64,000 bases of DNA from Chromatiaceae bacterium (lineage in GTDB: Bacteria > Pseudomonadota > Gammaproteobacteria > Chromatiales > Chromatiaceae), in the NCBI GenBank assembly GCA_016714645.1, contig JADKCI010000005.1, forward strand, positions 62,001 to 126,000, in the 5' to 3' direction. The position numbers and the translations under genes were made by a program. The notes under the pieces are model-generated. The model worked only from the letters and a program-made list of their open reading frames with translations. It was not told where the DNA came from and searched no databases. Positions 27,246 to 35,218 of this stretch are shown here, piece by piece. The number at the start of each line of letters is the position of its first letter. Positions within the stretch are counted from its first letter, which is position 1.

Positions 27246-28358
27246 ATGACTACCCTTCTCAACCCCTTTCTCAAACTGACGGCGCCCGGCCTGCCTGGCC
27301 TGCAGCCCTATATCCCTGGCAAGCCCCTGTCCGAGCTGGAGCGGGAACTGGGTATCTCCAACTCCATCAAGCTGGCTTCCAACGAAAACCCCCTGGGTCC
27401 CGGCATCCTGGCGCGGGAGGCGGCCATGGCCGCACTGACTGAGTTGGGGCGTTATCCCGATGGGGGCGGCTTCGAGTTGCGCCGGGCCCTGGCCGAGCAT
27501 CACGGCCTGGAGGCGGTCGCCGTCACCCTCGGCAATGGCTCCAACGATGTCCTTGATCTGGTGGCCCGCGTCTTTCTGCACCCGGGCCAGGAGTCGGTCT
27601 TCTCCGAGCACGCCTTCGCGGTCTATGCCATCGGCACCCAGGCGGTGGGGGCCAGGGCCCGCATCGCCAAGGCGCGGGATTATGGCCACGATCTGGAGGC
27701 CATGGCGGCCCTGGTCAATGAGCGCACCCGGGTGGTCTGGATCGCCAATCCCAACAACCCCACCGGGACCTGGCTCGATGCCGACACCCTGGCCAGTTTT
27801 CTGGGGGAACTGCCGGATACCTGCGTCGCCGTGGTGGACGAGGCCTACACCGAGTATGTGGAGGATCCGGATTTCCCGGATGCTACCCGCTGGCTGGACC
27901 GGTTCCCGAACCTTATCGTCACCCGCACCTTTTCCAAGGTCCATGGTCTGGCGGCCCTGCGGGTGGGCTATGGCCTCAGCCACCCCCATATCGCCGACCT
28001 GCTCAACCGCGTCCGTCAGCCCTTCAACGTCAACAGCATCGCCCAGGCGGCGGCCCTGGCGGCATTGGCCGACGAGGTGCATGTTCGGGCCTCTCTGGCA
28101 TTGAACCGGAGCGGCATGCGGCAACTGGAGGAGGGGGCCCGCCAGTTGGGGATTGGCTATATCCCCTCGGTAGGCAACTTCATCACCCTTGACCTGGGCC
28201 GCCCGGCGGCCCCTATCGATCAGGCCCTGCTGCGCGCCGGCTGTATCACCCGTCCGGTAGCCAACTATGGCATGCCGAATCACCTGCGCGTCACCATCGG
28301 TCGTGAGGCGGAAAATGCCCGCCTGCTCGCCGCCCTGGCGGTGGCCTTGTCGGCATGA
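27246..28358 (+). CDS. hisC: Histidinol-phosphate / aromatic aminotransferase HisC
   Basis: A 370-residue class-I/II PLP aminotransferase. Signatures are IKLASNENPLGPG at the substrate-entry strand, LGNGSNDVLDLVARVF, WIANPNNPTGTWL, VVDEAYTEYV and the PLP lysine in TRTFSKVHGLAALRVGYG. Position between pheA and tyrA suggests it mainly transaminates phenylpyruvate and 4-hydroxyphenylpyruvate (or arogenate/prephenate) as well as histidinol phosphate; that wider role is inferred from context. Its stop overlaps the tyrA start. Confidence 0.93.
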   Translation: MTTLLNPFLKLTAPGLPGLQPYIPGKPLSELERELGISNSIKLASNENPLGPGILAREAAMAALTELGRYPDGGGFELRRALAEHHGLEAVAVTLGNGSNDVLDLVARVFLHPGQESVFSEHAFAVYAIGTQAVGARARIAKARDYGHDLEAMAALVNERTRVVWIANPNNPTGTWLDADTLASFLGELPDTCVAVVDEAYTEYVEDPDFPDATRWLDRFPNLIVTRTFSKVHGLAALRVGYGLSHPHIADLLNRVRQPFNVNSIAQAAALAALADEVHVRASLALNRSGMRQLEEGARQLGIGYIPSVGNFITLDLGRPAAPIDQALLRAGCITRPVANYGMPNHLRVTIGREAENARLLAALAVALSA

Positions 28359-29221
28359 TTCAGCGGCTCACGGTCATCGGCGTTGGCCTCATCGGGGGCT
28401 CCCTGGCCCGGGCCCTGCGCCGGGCCGGCTTTGTGGGCGAGGTGGTGGGCTGCGGGCGCTCACGGGACAATCTGCAACGGGCCCGCGAATTGGGGGTGAT
28501 CGACCGCTACTACCAGGACCCGGCCCAGGCGGTAACCGGCGCCGATCTGGTCTTCATCGCCGTACCCCTGGGGGCCATGGCCACCACCTTCGCCGCTATC
28601 CGCGATCACCTGGCCCCTGGCGCCATTCTGACCGATGGTGGCAGCGTCAAGGGCAGCGTGGTGGCGGATGCCCGTCAGGTCTTTGGTCGGTTGCCCCCGC
28701 GTTTCGTCCCCGGCCACCCTATCGCGGGCACGGAGCAGAGCGGGGTCGATGCCTCCTTTGCCGAACTCTACCGCAACCGGCGCGTCATCCTGACCCCCTT
28801 GCCGGACACGGACCCGGCGGCCACCGCCCAGGTCCAGGCCATGTGGGAGGCCTGTGGCGCCGAGGTAACGCAAATGGCGGTGGATCATCACGACGAGGTG
28901 TTGGCCGCCACCAGCCATCTGCCGCACCTCCTGGCCTATGGCCTGGTCGATAGCCTGGCGCGGCTGCGGGAAAACGACGAGATTTTTCGCTACGCCGCCG
29001 GTGGTTTCCGCGACTTTACCCGCATTGCCTCCAGCCACCCCATCATGTGGCGGGATATCTGCCTCGCCAATCGCCAGGCCCTGGGCCAGATGCTCGCCCG
29101 GTTCCAGCGCGAGCTTGCCGAACTCGCCGCCGACGTCGAAGGCGGGGATGGGGAGGCCCTGCTGGAGGTCTTCGAGCGCGCCAAGGCGGCCCGGGATCGG
29201 TATGTGGGTAGCCAGGGTTAG
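28355..29221 (+). CDS. tyrA: Prephenate dehydrogenase TyrA
   Basis: A 288-residue monofunctional prephenate/arogenate dehydrogenase. The NAD fold is LTVIGVGLIGGSLARALRR; catalytic-region motifs are GSVKGSVV, FVPGHPIAGTEQSGVDAS and VDHHDEVLAATSHLPHLLAY, followed by GGFRDFTRIASSHP. It completes tyrosine synthesis beside pheA. It overlaps hisC by four bases. In many relatives aroA, cmk and rpsA follow; here a ~220-base gap and the minus-strand bolA gene come next. Confidence 0.95.
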   Translation: MIQRLTVIGVGLIGGSLARALRRAGFVGEVVGCGRSRDNLQRARELGVIDRYYQDPAQAVTGADLVFIAVPLGAMATTFAAIRDHLAPGAILTDGGSVKGSVVADARQVFGRLPPRFVPGHPIAGTEQSGVDASFAELYRNRRVILTPLPDTDPAATAQVQAMWEACGAEVTQMAVDHHDEVLAATSHLPHLLAYGLVDSLARLRENDEIFRYAAGGFRDFTRIASSHPIMWRDICLANRQALGQMLARFQRELAELAADVEGGDGEALLEVFERAKAARDRYVGSQG

Positions 29222-29442
29222 GACGGGGAGGGGCTTTTGGAACTGGACTCAAGCCATGAATAAACGGCGAATTAATTTCATCCCCAGGGCCGTGAATCAG
29301 CCAGGGGGCTAATGGATTTCGTCGGACTTTTTCGAGAAGAGAGATGATAGACCTTCGTAACGAGGGGAGACAATCATCACCGGGGTACGGGTCTCTGTAT
29401 CAGGCTTAAAATTCTCCGATTATTATTTGATAAATTGGGAGT

Positions 29443-29757
29443 TTAATCTTTACCGCCACCCAGGCAGGGGGGCGATGCGGGCGCCTGGCCACCCTTGAGG
29501 AACCATTCATCCGGCGTCCAGGCATGCATTGCCAGGGCATGTAGGCCGGCGGCGAATTCGTCTCCCAGCAGACCATTGATGAGGCGATGTCGGGCGATGG
29601 GTTTGAGTCCCGTGAAGTGATTGCTGACGACCAGCAGCTTGAAGTGGGATTCTCCATCCGGGGGCGCATTGTGCTGGGTGGTTTCGTCGATCAACTCCAG
29701 ATGGAGTGGACTTAGCTCCCGGGTAAGGTGGTTCTGGATGCGTTGTGCACGACTCAT
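29443..29757 (-). CDS. bolA: BolA family protein
   Basis: A 104-residue BolA-type protein; family members pair with monothiol glutaredoxins in iron-sulfur or redox regulation. The fold is visible in RIQNHLTRELSPLHLELIDE, the NAPPDGESHFKLLVVS loop, and the invariant RHRLINGLL with the following ALAMHAWTPDEW. The start at 29757 (MSRAQRIQ) is preferred over the longer frame at 29838. The C-terminus has a short Pro/Gly-rich tail. Confidence 0.93.
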   Translation of the reverse strand: MSRAQRIQNHLTRELSPLHLELIDETTQHNAPPDGESHFKLLVVSNHFTGLKPIARHRLINGLLGDEFAAGLHALAMHAWTPDEWFLKGGQAPASPPCLGGGKD

Positions 29758-29862
29758 GGCGTTTGGATCCTCGGGGGGCTGGCCCCGGACGGTAATAAGG
29801 TAGGTATAAGAAGTGTGGCTGGCCACCGGGCATGACAAGCGGCCCCGTTATTCAGATGGCGT

Positions 29863-30456
29863 TCAGGGGCTTCCCGGCGGTAGGGCAGTCAATAACTCCA
29901 GGATGTCCCCATGGCCATTCTCCCGGGCCCAGTCGAGGGCAATGCGGCCATTCGCATCCTGGAGATGGGGGTTGGCGCCCTGGGAGAGCAGGATGGCGAC
30001 GCTGTTCCGACGACCATCCTTGGCGGCCCAAAGGAGGGCGCTCCAACCCGCGTCGCGCTCCTGGCGGTCCACATCCGCGCCACGCTCGATCAGAAGACGA
30101 ACCAGGTCCCCATGCCCTCGGGAAGCGGCCAGCATGAGGGCGGTGTAACCACCCTTATCCTCGGCATTGGGATCGGCCCCCGCGTCCAGCAATCGTTGCG
30201 CGGTCGCCAGATAGCCCTTGAGGGCGGCCTTCATGAGGGGCGTCCAGTGACAGCCATCCACGGGGTCGGGGGCAGCTCCCGCGGCGAGCAGGGCATCGAT
30301 GGCCGGAAAATCACCGCGCTCCGCGAGCAGAACCAGCGGGGGATCGGGTGCATCCTGGGTCTGTTCCGGGGATACCCGCGAACAGGCCGTGAAAATCAGC
30401 AGGCACCCAAGGATCAGGCCGAGAGGCGGGGTAGGGGAGGTGGCGAGGAGGTTCAT
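29863..30456 (-). CDS. Ankyrin-repeat lipoprotein
   Basis: A 197-residue protein with a lipoprotein signal ending in LLIFTAC (Cys near 25) and four ankyrin repeats: GDFPAIDALLAAGAAPD, TPLMKAALKGYLATAQRLL, TALMLAASRGHGDLVRLLI and SALLWAAKDGRRNSVAILL, with a last ALDWARENGHGDILELL. Ankyrin repeats serve protein binding; no enzymatic part is present. It is likely an envelope-located binding protein of unknown partner, transcribed in the same direction as bolA, 105 bases away. Confidence 0.85.
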   Translation of the reverse strand: MNLLATSPTPPLGLILGCLLIFTACSRVSPEQTQDAPDPPLVLLAERGDFPAIDALLAAGAAPDPVDGCHWTPLMKAALKGYLATAQRLLDAGADPNAEDKGGYTALMLAASRGHGDLVRLLIERGADVDRQERDAGWSALLWAAKDGRRNSVAILLSQGANPHLQDANGRIALDWARENGHGDILELLTALPPGSP

Positions 30457-30555
30457 GACCAGGCATTTTCCGCCCAGCCCTGGCTAACGCCAATGCGTTC
30501 TCGCAGTGGTTCGGAAAAGGACCCGCCTGCCTTGTGGCCTGAAGCGCGAGGCAGG

Positions 30556-31860
30556 CTACTTGTCCTTGGTTTTGGACGAATTTGGGCTAGTAGCCGTAGC
30601 GGTTTTCGTAGGAACCGCGGGCGCCTTGGCTGTGGGCGTGGCCTTGGATTTGGTGGCAGGCGGGACTGCGGGGGCTTTCGTGGCGGACGGAACCGCTTTC
30701 GCCGCCGCCTTGGTGGCGGGGCTAGCGGGTTTGGAGGTCGCCGAGGCAGGAGTCTTGCTGGCGGTGACCGTGGCCGTTTTCGCCGGTGCCGGGGTCTTGG
30801 TGGCAGGCTTGGGGGTGACCACCGGTGCCGTTTTCGGACTAGCCGCCACGACCTGGGGTTTCGCCGTGCCCGCTGTTGCCGATTTTGGGGCTGTCTTCGC
30901 GGCCGGTTTGCCGCTGTGCGCGGTGGTCGTGGGTTTAGCGAAGAGGGAAACTGCCTTAGGGCCAGTCGCCGTGGAACTGGTTGCCTTGGTAGGGGGTTTT
31001 GGCATCAGGGACTGGGCTGGGGCGGAGGCCACCTTGGTGGCCGTCTTGGCTGGCGGGGCTGCTTTGGGGGCTTGGGAAACCTTGGTTACAGGCATGACCG
31101 GCGCGGGCTTGGGCGGGAGCGTATTAGCCCTCGTTAGGGCTGCGGCGGTCGCCGTGGTGGCTGCCGCCGGTGGCAAGGCCCAGGTTGCCGCCGAGCTTGG
31201 CTGATTGTCCTCGGCTACCGATTCGGGGATGTCCACCATGGAATTCGACGGGTGGCTGACCGGCGCGGCATTCGTGATCGACTCGGAGGCGGAAGAATCG
31301 GTTGGCGCGGTATCCCTCATGCCACCAATGGGCGGCAGGGCGTTGGCAATACGGGGTCGAGCCTCGTGCCAGGAATTTTGTAGGATCGAGAGTGAGTGGG
31401 TCAGTTCGTTGCGATAGGTCTCGGTATAGTCTTGCCGCACCTCCTTGTCGGTACCGCGCGCCGTCACGGCCTCGGCGCCCAATTGCACCTCGACGCCGCC
31501 GGAGCGGTCGAAAAAGTCTGTCCGAACCTCGATAACCGGCGGAAAAGGCCCCCGCGAAGCCCCAGGCGCGAGGTTTTCCGCCGCGGCATCGTCAAGGTTG
31601 CGTTGCAGAATCAAGCTGTCGCGGCCCGCCTTCTGGACCTCCCAACCCTGAGTGACCGCCGCACCCATGGCCGCGCCCCGGACCTGCTGAATATTGCCGC
31701 CAGAGAAGAACATGCTGGGTTTATTCGGGTCGGGGACGAGTTGAGACATCGCATCTTCCGAATCCGCGTACTGTCCCGATCGTGGCGACGAGGCGCATCC
31801 GACCAAGACCAGTCCCAGACTGCATAAAGCTAGTAAATTCAATAACCCACGCAAGTTCAA
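30556..31860 (-). CDS. Lipoprotein with long Ala/Pro/Thr/Lys-rich tail
   Basis: A 434-residue protein with a lipoprotein signal (LGLVLVGC). Residues ~40-165 form a compact, charged domain (MFFSGGNIQQVRGAAMGAAV, DSLILQRNL, VIEVRTDFFDRSGGVEVQL) that I do not recognise. From about 170 to the end the sequence is low-complexity, dominated by A, P, T, K and S with KTA/KPA-like repeats, resembling histone-H1-like or AlgP tails. Such tails can bind polyanions or span the periplasm; the role here is unknown. Base composition of the tail is repetitive and may be recombination-prone. Confidence 0.7.
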   Translation of the reverse strand: MNLRGLLNLLALCSLGLVLVGCASSPRSGQYADSEDAMSQLVPDPNKPSMFFSGGNIQQVRGAAMGAAVTQGWEVQKAGRDSLILQRNLDDAAAENLAPGASRGPFPPVIEVRTDFFDRSGGVEVQLGAEAVTARGTDKEVRQDYTETYRNELTHSLSILQNSWHEARPRIANALPPIGGMRDTAPTDSSASESITNAAPVSHPSNSMVDIPESVAEDNQPSSAATWALPPAAATTATAAALTRANTLPPKPAPVMPVTKVSQAPKAAPPAKTATKVASAPAQSLMPKPPTKATSSTATGPKAVSLFAKPTTTAHSGKPAAKTAPKSATAGTAKPQVVAASPKTAPVVTPKPATKTPAPAKTATVTASKTPASATSKPASPATKAAAKAVPSATKAPAVPPATKSKATPTAKAPAVPTKTATATSPNSSKTKDK

Positions 31861-32086
31861 CGATAATTCCTCTTTTGTCAGCCTTTCTGATTACGGATGC
31901 CCAGAGTCCGTGCCAGATTAAGGAGCGAATCTTATCATGATGTCAGTGCCTTAGTTCCGGCGCGTCCCGTGGCATTCTAGAGCAAGGGCTGATTAGCCAG
32001 GCACATGATTGCGTATAATGGGTATTATGTAAAGTCAGATGGGCAGCCGATGGCTACACCCGGTCGGGTGATCCCATTTGAGGTTT
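31861..32086. other. Intergenic region with an orphan -10-like element
   Basis: A gap between the lipoprotein gene and tatD. It is more AT-rich than its surroundings and holds a perfect TATAAT at 32014-32019 facing plus, with a second TATTAT at 32023. No plus-strand gene follows, but a short inverted repeat CACCCGGTCGGGTG lies at about 32058-32071 before a T-rich stretch. A small RNA is possible, with weak support; the -35 region is poor. Confidence 0.3.
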
Positions 32087-32893
32087 TTATCGTGATTCGG
32101 ATCTCGCCTGATCTGCCCTGGCTCTCTCCCAAGCGGCAAAGTCGAAAACCGCCAGGGCGTTGTTGCTGGTTTGCATGGCAAGGAACTCAGGGTCCTGACC
32201 ACGCACCTGGGCAAGCGCTAACAACACATCGGGTAAGTAGGCGGGACTATTGCGTTCACCCTGATGGGCGGCAACCGTCAGGTCCGGGGCGTCCGTCTCA
32301 AGTACCAGGGCATCGAGGGGCAAGGCCTTGGCCAGGGCGCGCAGGCGGCTGGAGCGCTCGAAGGTCAGCATGCCACCAAATCCCAGCTTAAAGCCCAGAT
32401 CGAGGTATTGGTGAGCCTGCTGGATACTGCCACTAAAGGCATGGGCGATGCCGCCTCGGGTGCGGATGCGGCGCAAACAGGCAATAACGTAGTCGTGGGA
32501 CTTGCGGGCATGAATCACCACCGGCAGATTAGCGCAGACAGCTAGTGTGAGCTGCTCCTCGAACAGCGCCTGCTGTCGGGCCCGATCCAAATCGGGAATG
32601 AAAAAATCCAGGCCGATCTCCCCTATCGCCACGGGTCGAACGGTGGCAATAAGTCGTGCCAGCTCGATCAGGTCCCCGGCCTGGTGCCGTTCAAGGAATA
32701 CGGGATGCAGGCCCAGGGCCGGAAAGGGTCCTGCCTCGCGCTGGCAAAGGCTGATAAGTCCTTGCCAGCCAGCAGCCTGGATAGCAGGTACCAGGATGCG
32801 GCCGACTCCGGCGGCCCGGGCCTCGGCCAGTACCTGGTCCCGGTCCAGGTCAAAGTCGGCGACGTCCAGATGGCAATGAGTGTCGATCAGCAT
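32087..32893 (-). CDS. TatD family metal-dependent hydrolase
   Basis: A 268-residue TIM-barrel hydrolase of the TatD family (DNase-like or quality-control roles). The metal ligands are visible in MLIDTHCHLD, the conserved Glu in AIGEIGLDFF, His in VIHARKSHD and HAFSGS, and Asp in LETDAPDL. The start at 32893 gives the standard N-terminus MLIDTHCHL; an upstream in-frame ATG adds unrelated residues. It sits on the minus strand, next to the DUF2058 gene. Confidence 0.93.
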   Translation of the reverse strand: MLIDTHCHLDVADFDLDRDQVLAEARAAGVGRILVPAIQAAGWQGLISLCQREAGPFPALGLHPVFLERHQAGDLIELARLIATVRPVAIGEIGLDFFIPDLDRARQQALFEEQLTLAVCANLPVVIHARKSHDYVIACLRRIRTRGGIAHAFSGSIQQAHQYLDLGFKLGFGGMLTFERSSRLRALAKALPLDALVLETDAPDLTVAAHQGERNSPAYLPDVLLALAQVRGQDPEFLAMQTSNNALAVFDFAAWERARADQARSESR

Positions 32894-32966
32894 GGGTCTT
32901 GCGAGGGCCCTGGATAGGTTAGCGCCTTGCCCCACCAGCGATCGCCGTTCGGGAGGCCTGGGTGGC

Positions 32967-33515
32967 TCACCAGATCAGGTCATCCGGAATCTGGTAGGCC
33001 GCATAGGGGTCATCCTCGGCGGATTCCTGTTCGCCCCGCGCCTCGGAGTGGTTGAGGACCAGCACCAGGGCCGCATGCCGGGTCATTAGATTCTCGGCGA
33101 CCTCGCGCGGGACCAGTTCTGTCTCCGCATCCTGGCGGACCAGGGCCAGTCGGCCCGAGACCAAGGCGCGTTGTTGTTCAGCGGTTACATAGATCCGCCT
33201 TAGCCGCTCCTGGTCCTGAAAGTTGAAAGCGATGTCGCCACCCGCGCGCGCGAGTCGATGCGAATGAATGAGTTGGCGTATGGAGTTCTCTTCTTCCCGA
33301 CGCCTGACCTCCTCCTGGCGCTTTAGATTGAGTTCTCGATCGCGCCGGGCCTTTTCGGCTGCCTCTTCTTGAACCCGCTGCCGAATCTCTTCCTGGGCCT
33401 TAGGATTTCCTTGGGACTGTCTATTTTCCTTGCGCTTATCAGTCTTGGTCTGCTTGAGCTTCTGAGCGTTGACCAGGCCTGCCTTCATTAACTGGTCTTG
33501 GAGCGAATTGGCCAC
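32967..33515 (-). CDS. DUF2058 family protein (YaiL-like)
   Basis: A 182-residue DUF2058 protein, of unknown function and sometimes described as a nucleoprotein. It starts MANSLQDQLMKAGLVNAQKLKQ, has a long charged, coiled-coil-rich middle (~30-80, with repeated K/E/R/Q), and a conserved C-terminal half with INFNFQD-type residues (IAFNFQDQERLRRIYVT) and a Tyr/Asp-rich end. Length is normal. Confidence 0.88.
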   Translation of the reverse strand: MANSLQDQLMKAGLVNAQKLKQTKTDKRKENRQSQGNPKAQEEIRQRVQEEAAEKARRDRELNLKRQEEVRRREEENSIRQLIHSHRLARAGGDIAFNFQDQERLRRIYVTAEQQRALVSGRLALVRQDAETELVPREVAENLMTRHAALVLVLNHSEARGEQESAEDDPYAAYQIPDDLIW

Positions 33516-33699
33516 CTATAGTCTCCCGGGTAGAGCAAAGCCAAGCGCTCCCCTGGTCGGGAGCGGATAGATAGGAGGATGTAACAGTCGGGGCCTGTGG
33601 CGCAAGCCCAAGCCACTTCCTCTGTTTGCCAGCTTGGCCCAGGGGCCTGATGCCTGGCTATATGGGGTGGCAAAAGATTCACGATGCCGCGAATCGCGC

Positions 33700-33718
33700 G
33701 GGGGGTTAAAATCCCCCC
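33700..33718. promoter_or_regulatory. GGGGGG-N7-CCCCCC inverted repeat upstream of the OmpH-like gene
   Basis: A six-base G tract and six-base C tract flank TTAAAAT, 38 bases before the OmpH-like start. The loop contains a -10-like TAAAAT, so the repeat could be an operator over a promoter; as an RNA it would also form a hairpin in the leader. No good -35 was found. Confidence 0.35.
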
Positions 33719-33756
33719 GTTATGACTTTCAATTCGACCCTCGATAGGAGCCCCTT

Positions 33757-34368
33757 ATGAGATCCCTTGCTTGCGCCCTTGCCCTAGCCGCTGTTTGCGC
33801 CCCCTTGGCCGCCGCCGAACCCATCACCATCGGCTATGTCGATATGCAGCGGGTCATCGAGGAGAGCAAGCTGGGTAAGCAAGCCTTCGCCGCCCTCCAG
33901 GATAAATATGCCGAGCCCCAGGCGGCCCTGGAAAAGGAAGAAAAGGGCATCCTCCAGCTTCAGCAAAGCCTCGCCCGCGATGGCGCCCTCATGAGTCAGG
34001 CCGAGCTCGACAAGCGTAAGGCGGAGTTCCAGGAGCGCGTGAGCCAAATCCAGCGCAAGGCGGCCATGGCCCAGCAGGAGCTGTCCCAGGACCAGGCCAA
34101 GCTGGGCGGTGGCATCATCAAGCCGGCCCAGGAGATCATCACCGAGTTGGGCAAGGAAAAGAAGCTGACCGCCATCTTCGAGCGTAGCCAGAGCGGTTTG
34201 CTCTATGTGGAGGCCGACAAGAATCTGACCGATGAGGTGATCAAGCGGTTGGATGCCAAGTCACCCAAGGCTGCCAAGCCCGCGAAAGAGGCTAAGCCGG
34301 CCAAGGAAGCCAAACCGAGCAAGGAAGCCAAACCGAGCAAAGATCCCACGCCCGCCAAGGGCAACTGA
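33757..34368 (+). CDS. OmpH/Skp family periplasmic chaperone-like protein
   Basis: A 203-residue OmpH-family protein. It has a cleavable signal (ALALAAVCAPLAAA), the family start IGYVDMQRVIEESKLGKQA, and a long coiled-coil arm from ~45 to ~120 (LEKEEKGILQLQQSLARDG and following), as in Skp, the trimeric chaperone for outer-membrane proteins. Its last ~35 residues are a Lys/Ala/Pro repeat (AKEAKP three to four times), absent from classical Skp and reminiscent of the tail of the lipoprotein at 30556. It stands alone and not next to bamA or lpxD, so it may be a second, specialised homologue. Confidence 0.82.
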   Translation: MRSLACALALAAVCAPLAAAEPITIGYVDMQRVIEESKLGKQAFAALQDKYAEPQAALEKEEKGILQLQQSLARDGALMSQAELDKRKAEFQERVSQIQRKAAMAQQELSQDQAKLGGGIIKPAQEIITELGKEKKLTAIFERSQSGLLYVEADKNLTDEVIKRLDAKSPKAAKPAKEAKPAKEAKPSKEAKPSKDPTPAKGN

Positions 34369-34498
34369 TCACCATCAGGATTTGTGGCAGCACCCTTAAC
34401 CCCCTAAGGGTGGCTGCCCTCCCCTCTCCCTACCTGGGGTCCTCCGCCCGCGCCCTTGATGCCCACCATGAATAACGGCATATTAAACAAAGATTTCA

Positions 34499-35161
34499 AT
34501 GCTTAAATATCGTATTCTGCCGGTCACGCCTTACCAGCAAAACTGCACCCTCTTCTGGTGCGATCAGACCGCCGAGGCCGCTATTGTCGACCCTGGTGGA
34601 GACCTGGACCGTCTCCTGGCACTGATTGACAAGAGCGGCGTAACCCTCGTCAAGATTCTGCTGACCCATGGCCACCTCGATCACGTCGGCGCGGCGGGTC
34701 CCCTGGCGGCGCTGTTGGGGTTGCCCATTTTGGGGCCCCATCCCGATGACTCCTTTCTGCTCCATGGCCTGCCCGGCCAGTGCGCTACCTTTGGCTTCCC
34801 GCCTATCGAGGCCTTCACCCCGAGTCAGTGGCTGGAGAGCGGGGATAAGATCGCGCTGGGTAACAGTCAGTTCGAAGTCCTCCACTGCCCAGGCCATACC
34901 CCTGGACACGTCGTTTTCTACTCCGCCGCGGACCGGCTCGCCCAGGTCGGCGACGTGATCTTTCAGGGTTCCATTGGCCGCACCGATTTTCCGCGGGGCA
35001 ACCATGGGGATCTGATCGCATCGATTCGCAACCGTCTGTTTCCTCTAGGTGACGATCTGCGGTTCATCCCCGGCCACGGGCCCATGTCCACCGTCGGTGA
35101 CGAGCGACGCCACAACCCCTTCGTGGGCGATTCCGTTATGCACCGGGCAAACCGGATATAG
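34499..35161 (+). CDS. MBL-fold metallo-hydrolase (glyoxalase II-like)
   Basis: A 220-residue metallo-beta-lactamase-fold hydrolase. The metal motif is LTHGHLDHVG, with further ligands in HCPGHTPGHVVFY, the bridging Asp in AQVGDVIFQGSIG and the last His in FIPGHGPMSTVGDE. Size and pattern match YcbL-type glyoxalase-II-like thioesterases. The first residues MLKYRILPVTPYQQNCTLFW are characteristic. Substrate is not determinable. Confidence 0.9.
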   Translation: MLKYRILPVTPYQQNCTLFWCDQTAEAAIVDPGGDLDRLLALIDKSGVTLVKILLTHGHLDHVGAAGPLAALLGLPILGPHPDDSFLLHGLPGQCATFGFPPIEAFTPSQWLESGDKIALGNSQFEVLHCPGHTPGHVVFYSAADRLAQVGDVIFQGSIGRTDFPRGNHGDLIASIRNRLFPLGDDLRFIPGHGPMSTVGDERRHNPFVGDSVMHRANRI

Positions 35162-35218
35162 CCGTGCTTGCCTTGGTACGCCAGGGCTTGGCGCGATTCC
35201 TACACTTCAGGAACTACC

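Noticed and set aside
26367..28283. 638-residue minus-strand ORF opposite pheA and hisC
   Set aside because: Antisense to two well-identified enzymes in GC-rich DNA; no domain.
29911..31204. Plus-strand ORFs opposite the ankyrin and lipoprotein genes
   Set aside because: Gly/Arg-rich antisense frames caused by Ala/Pro/Thr-coding repeats on the minus strand.
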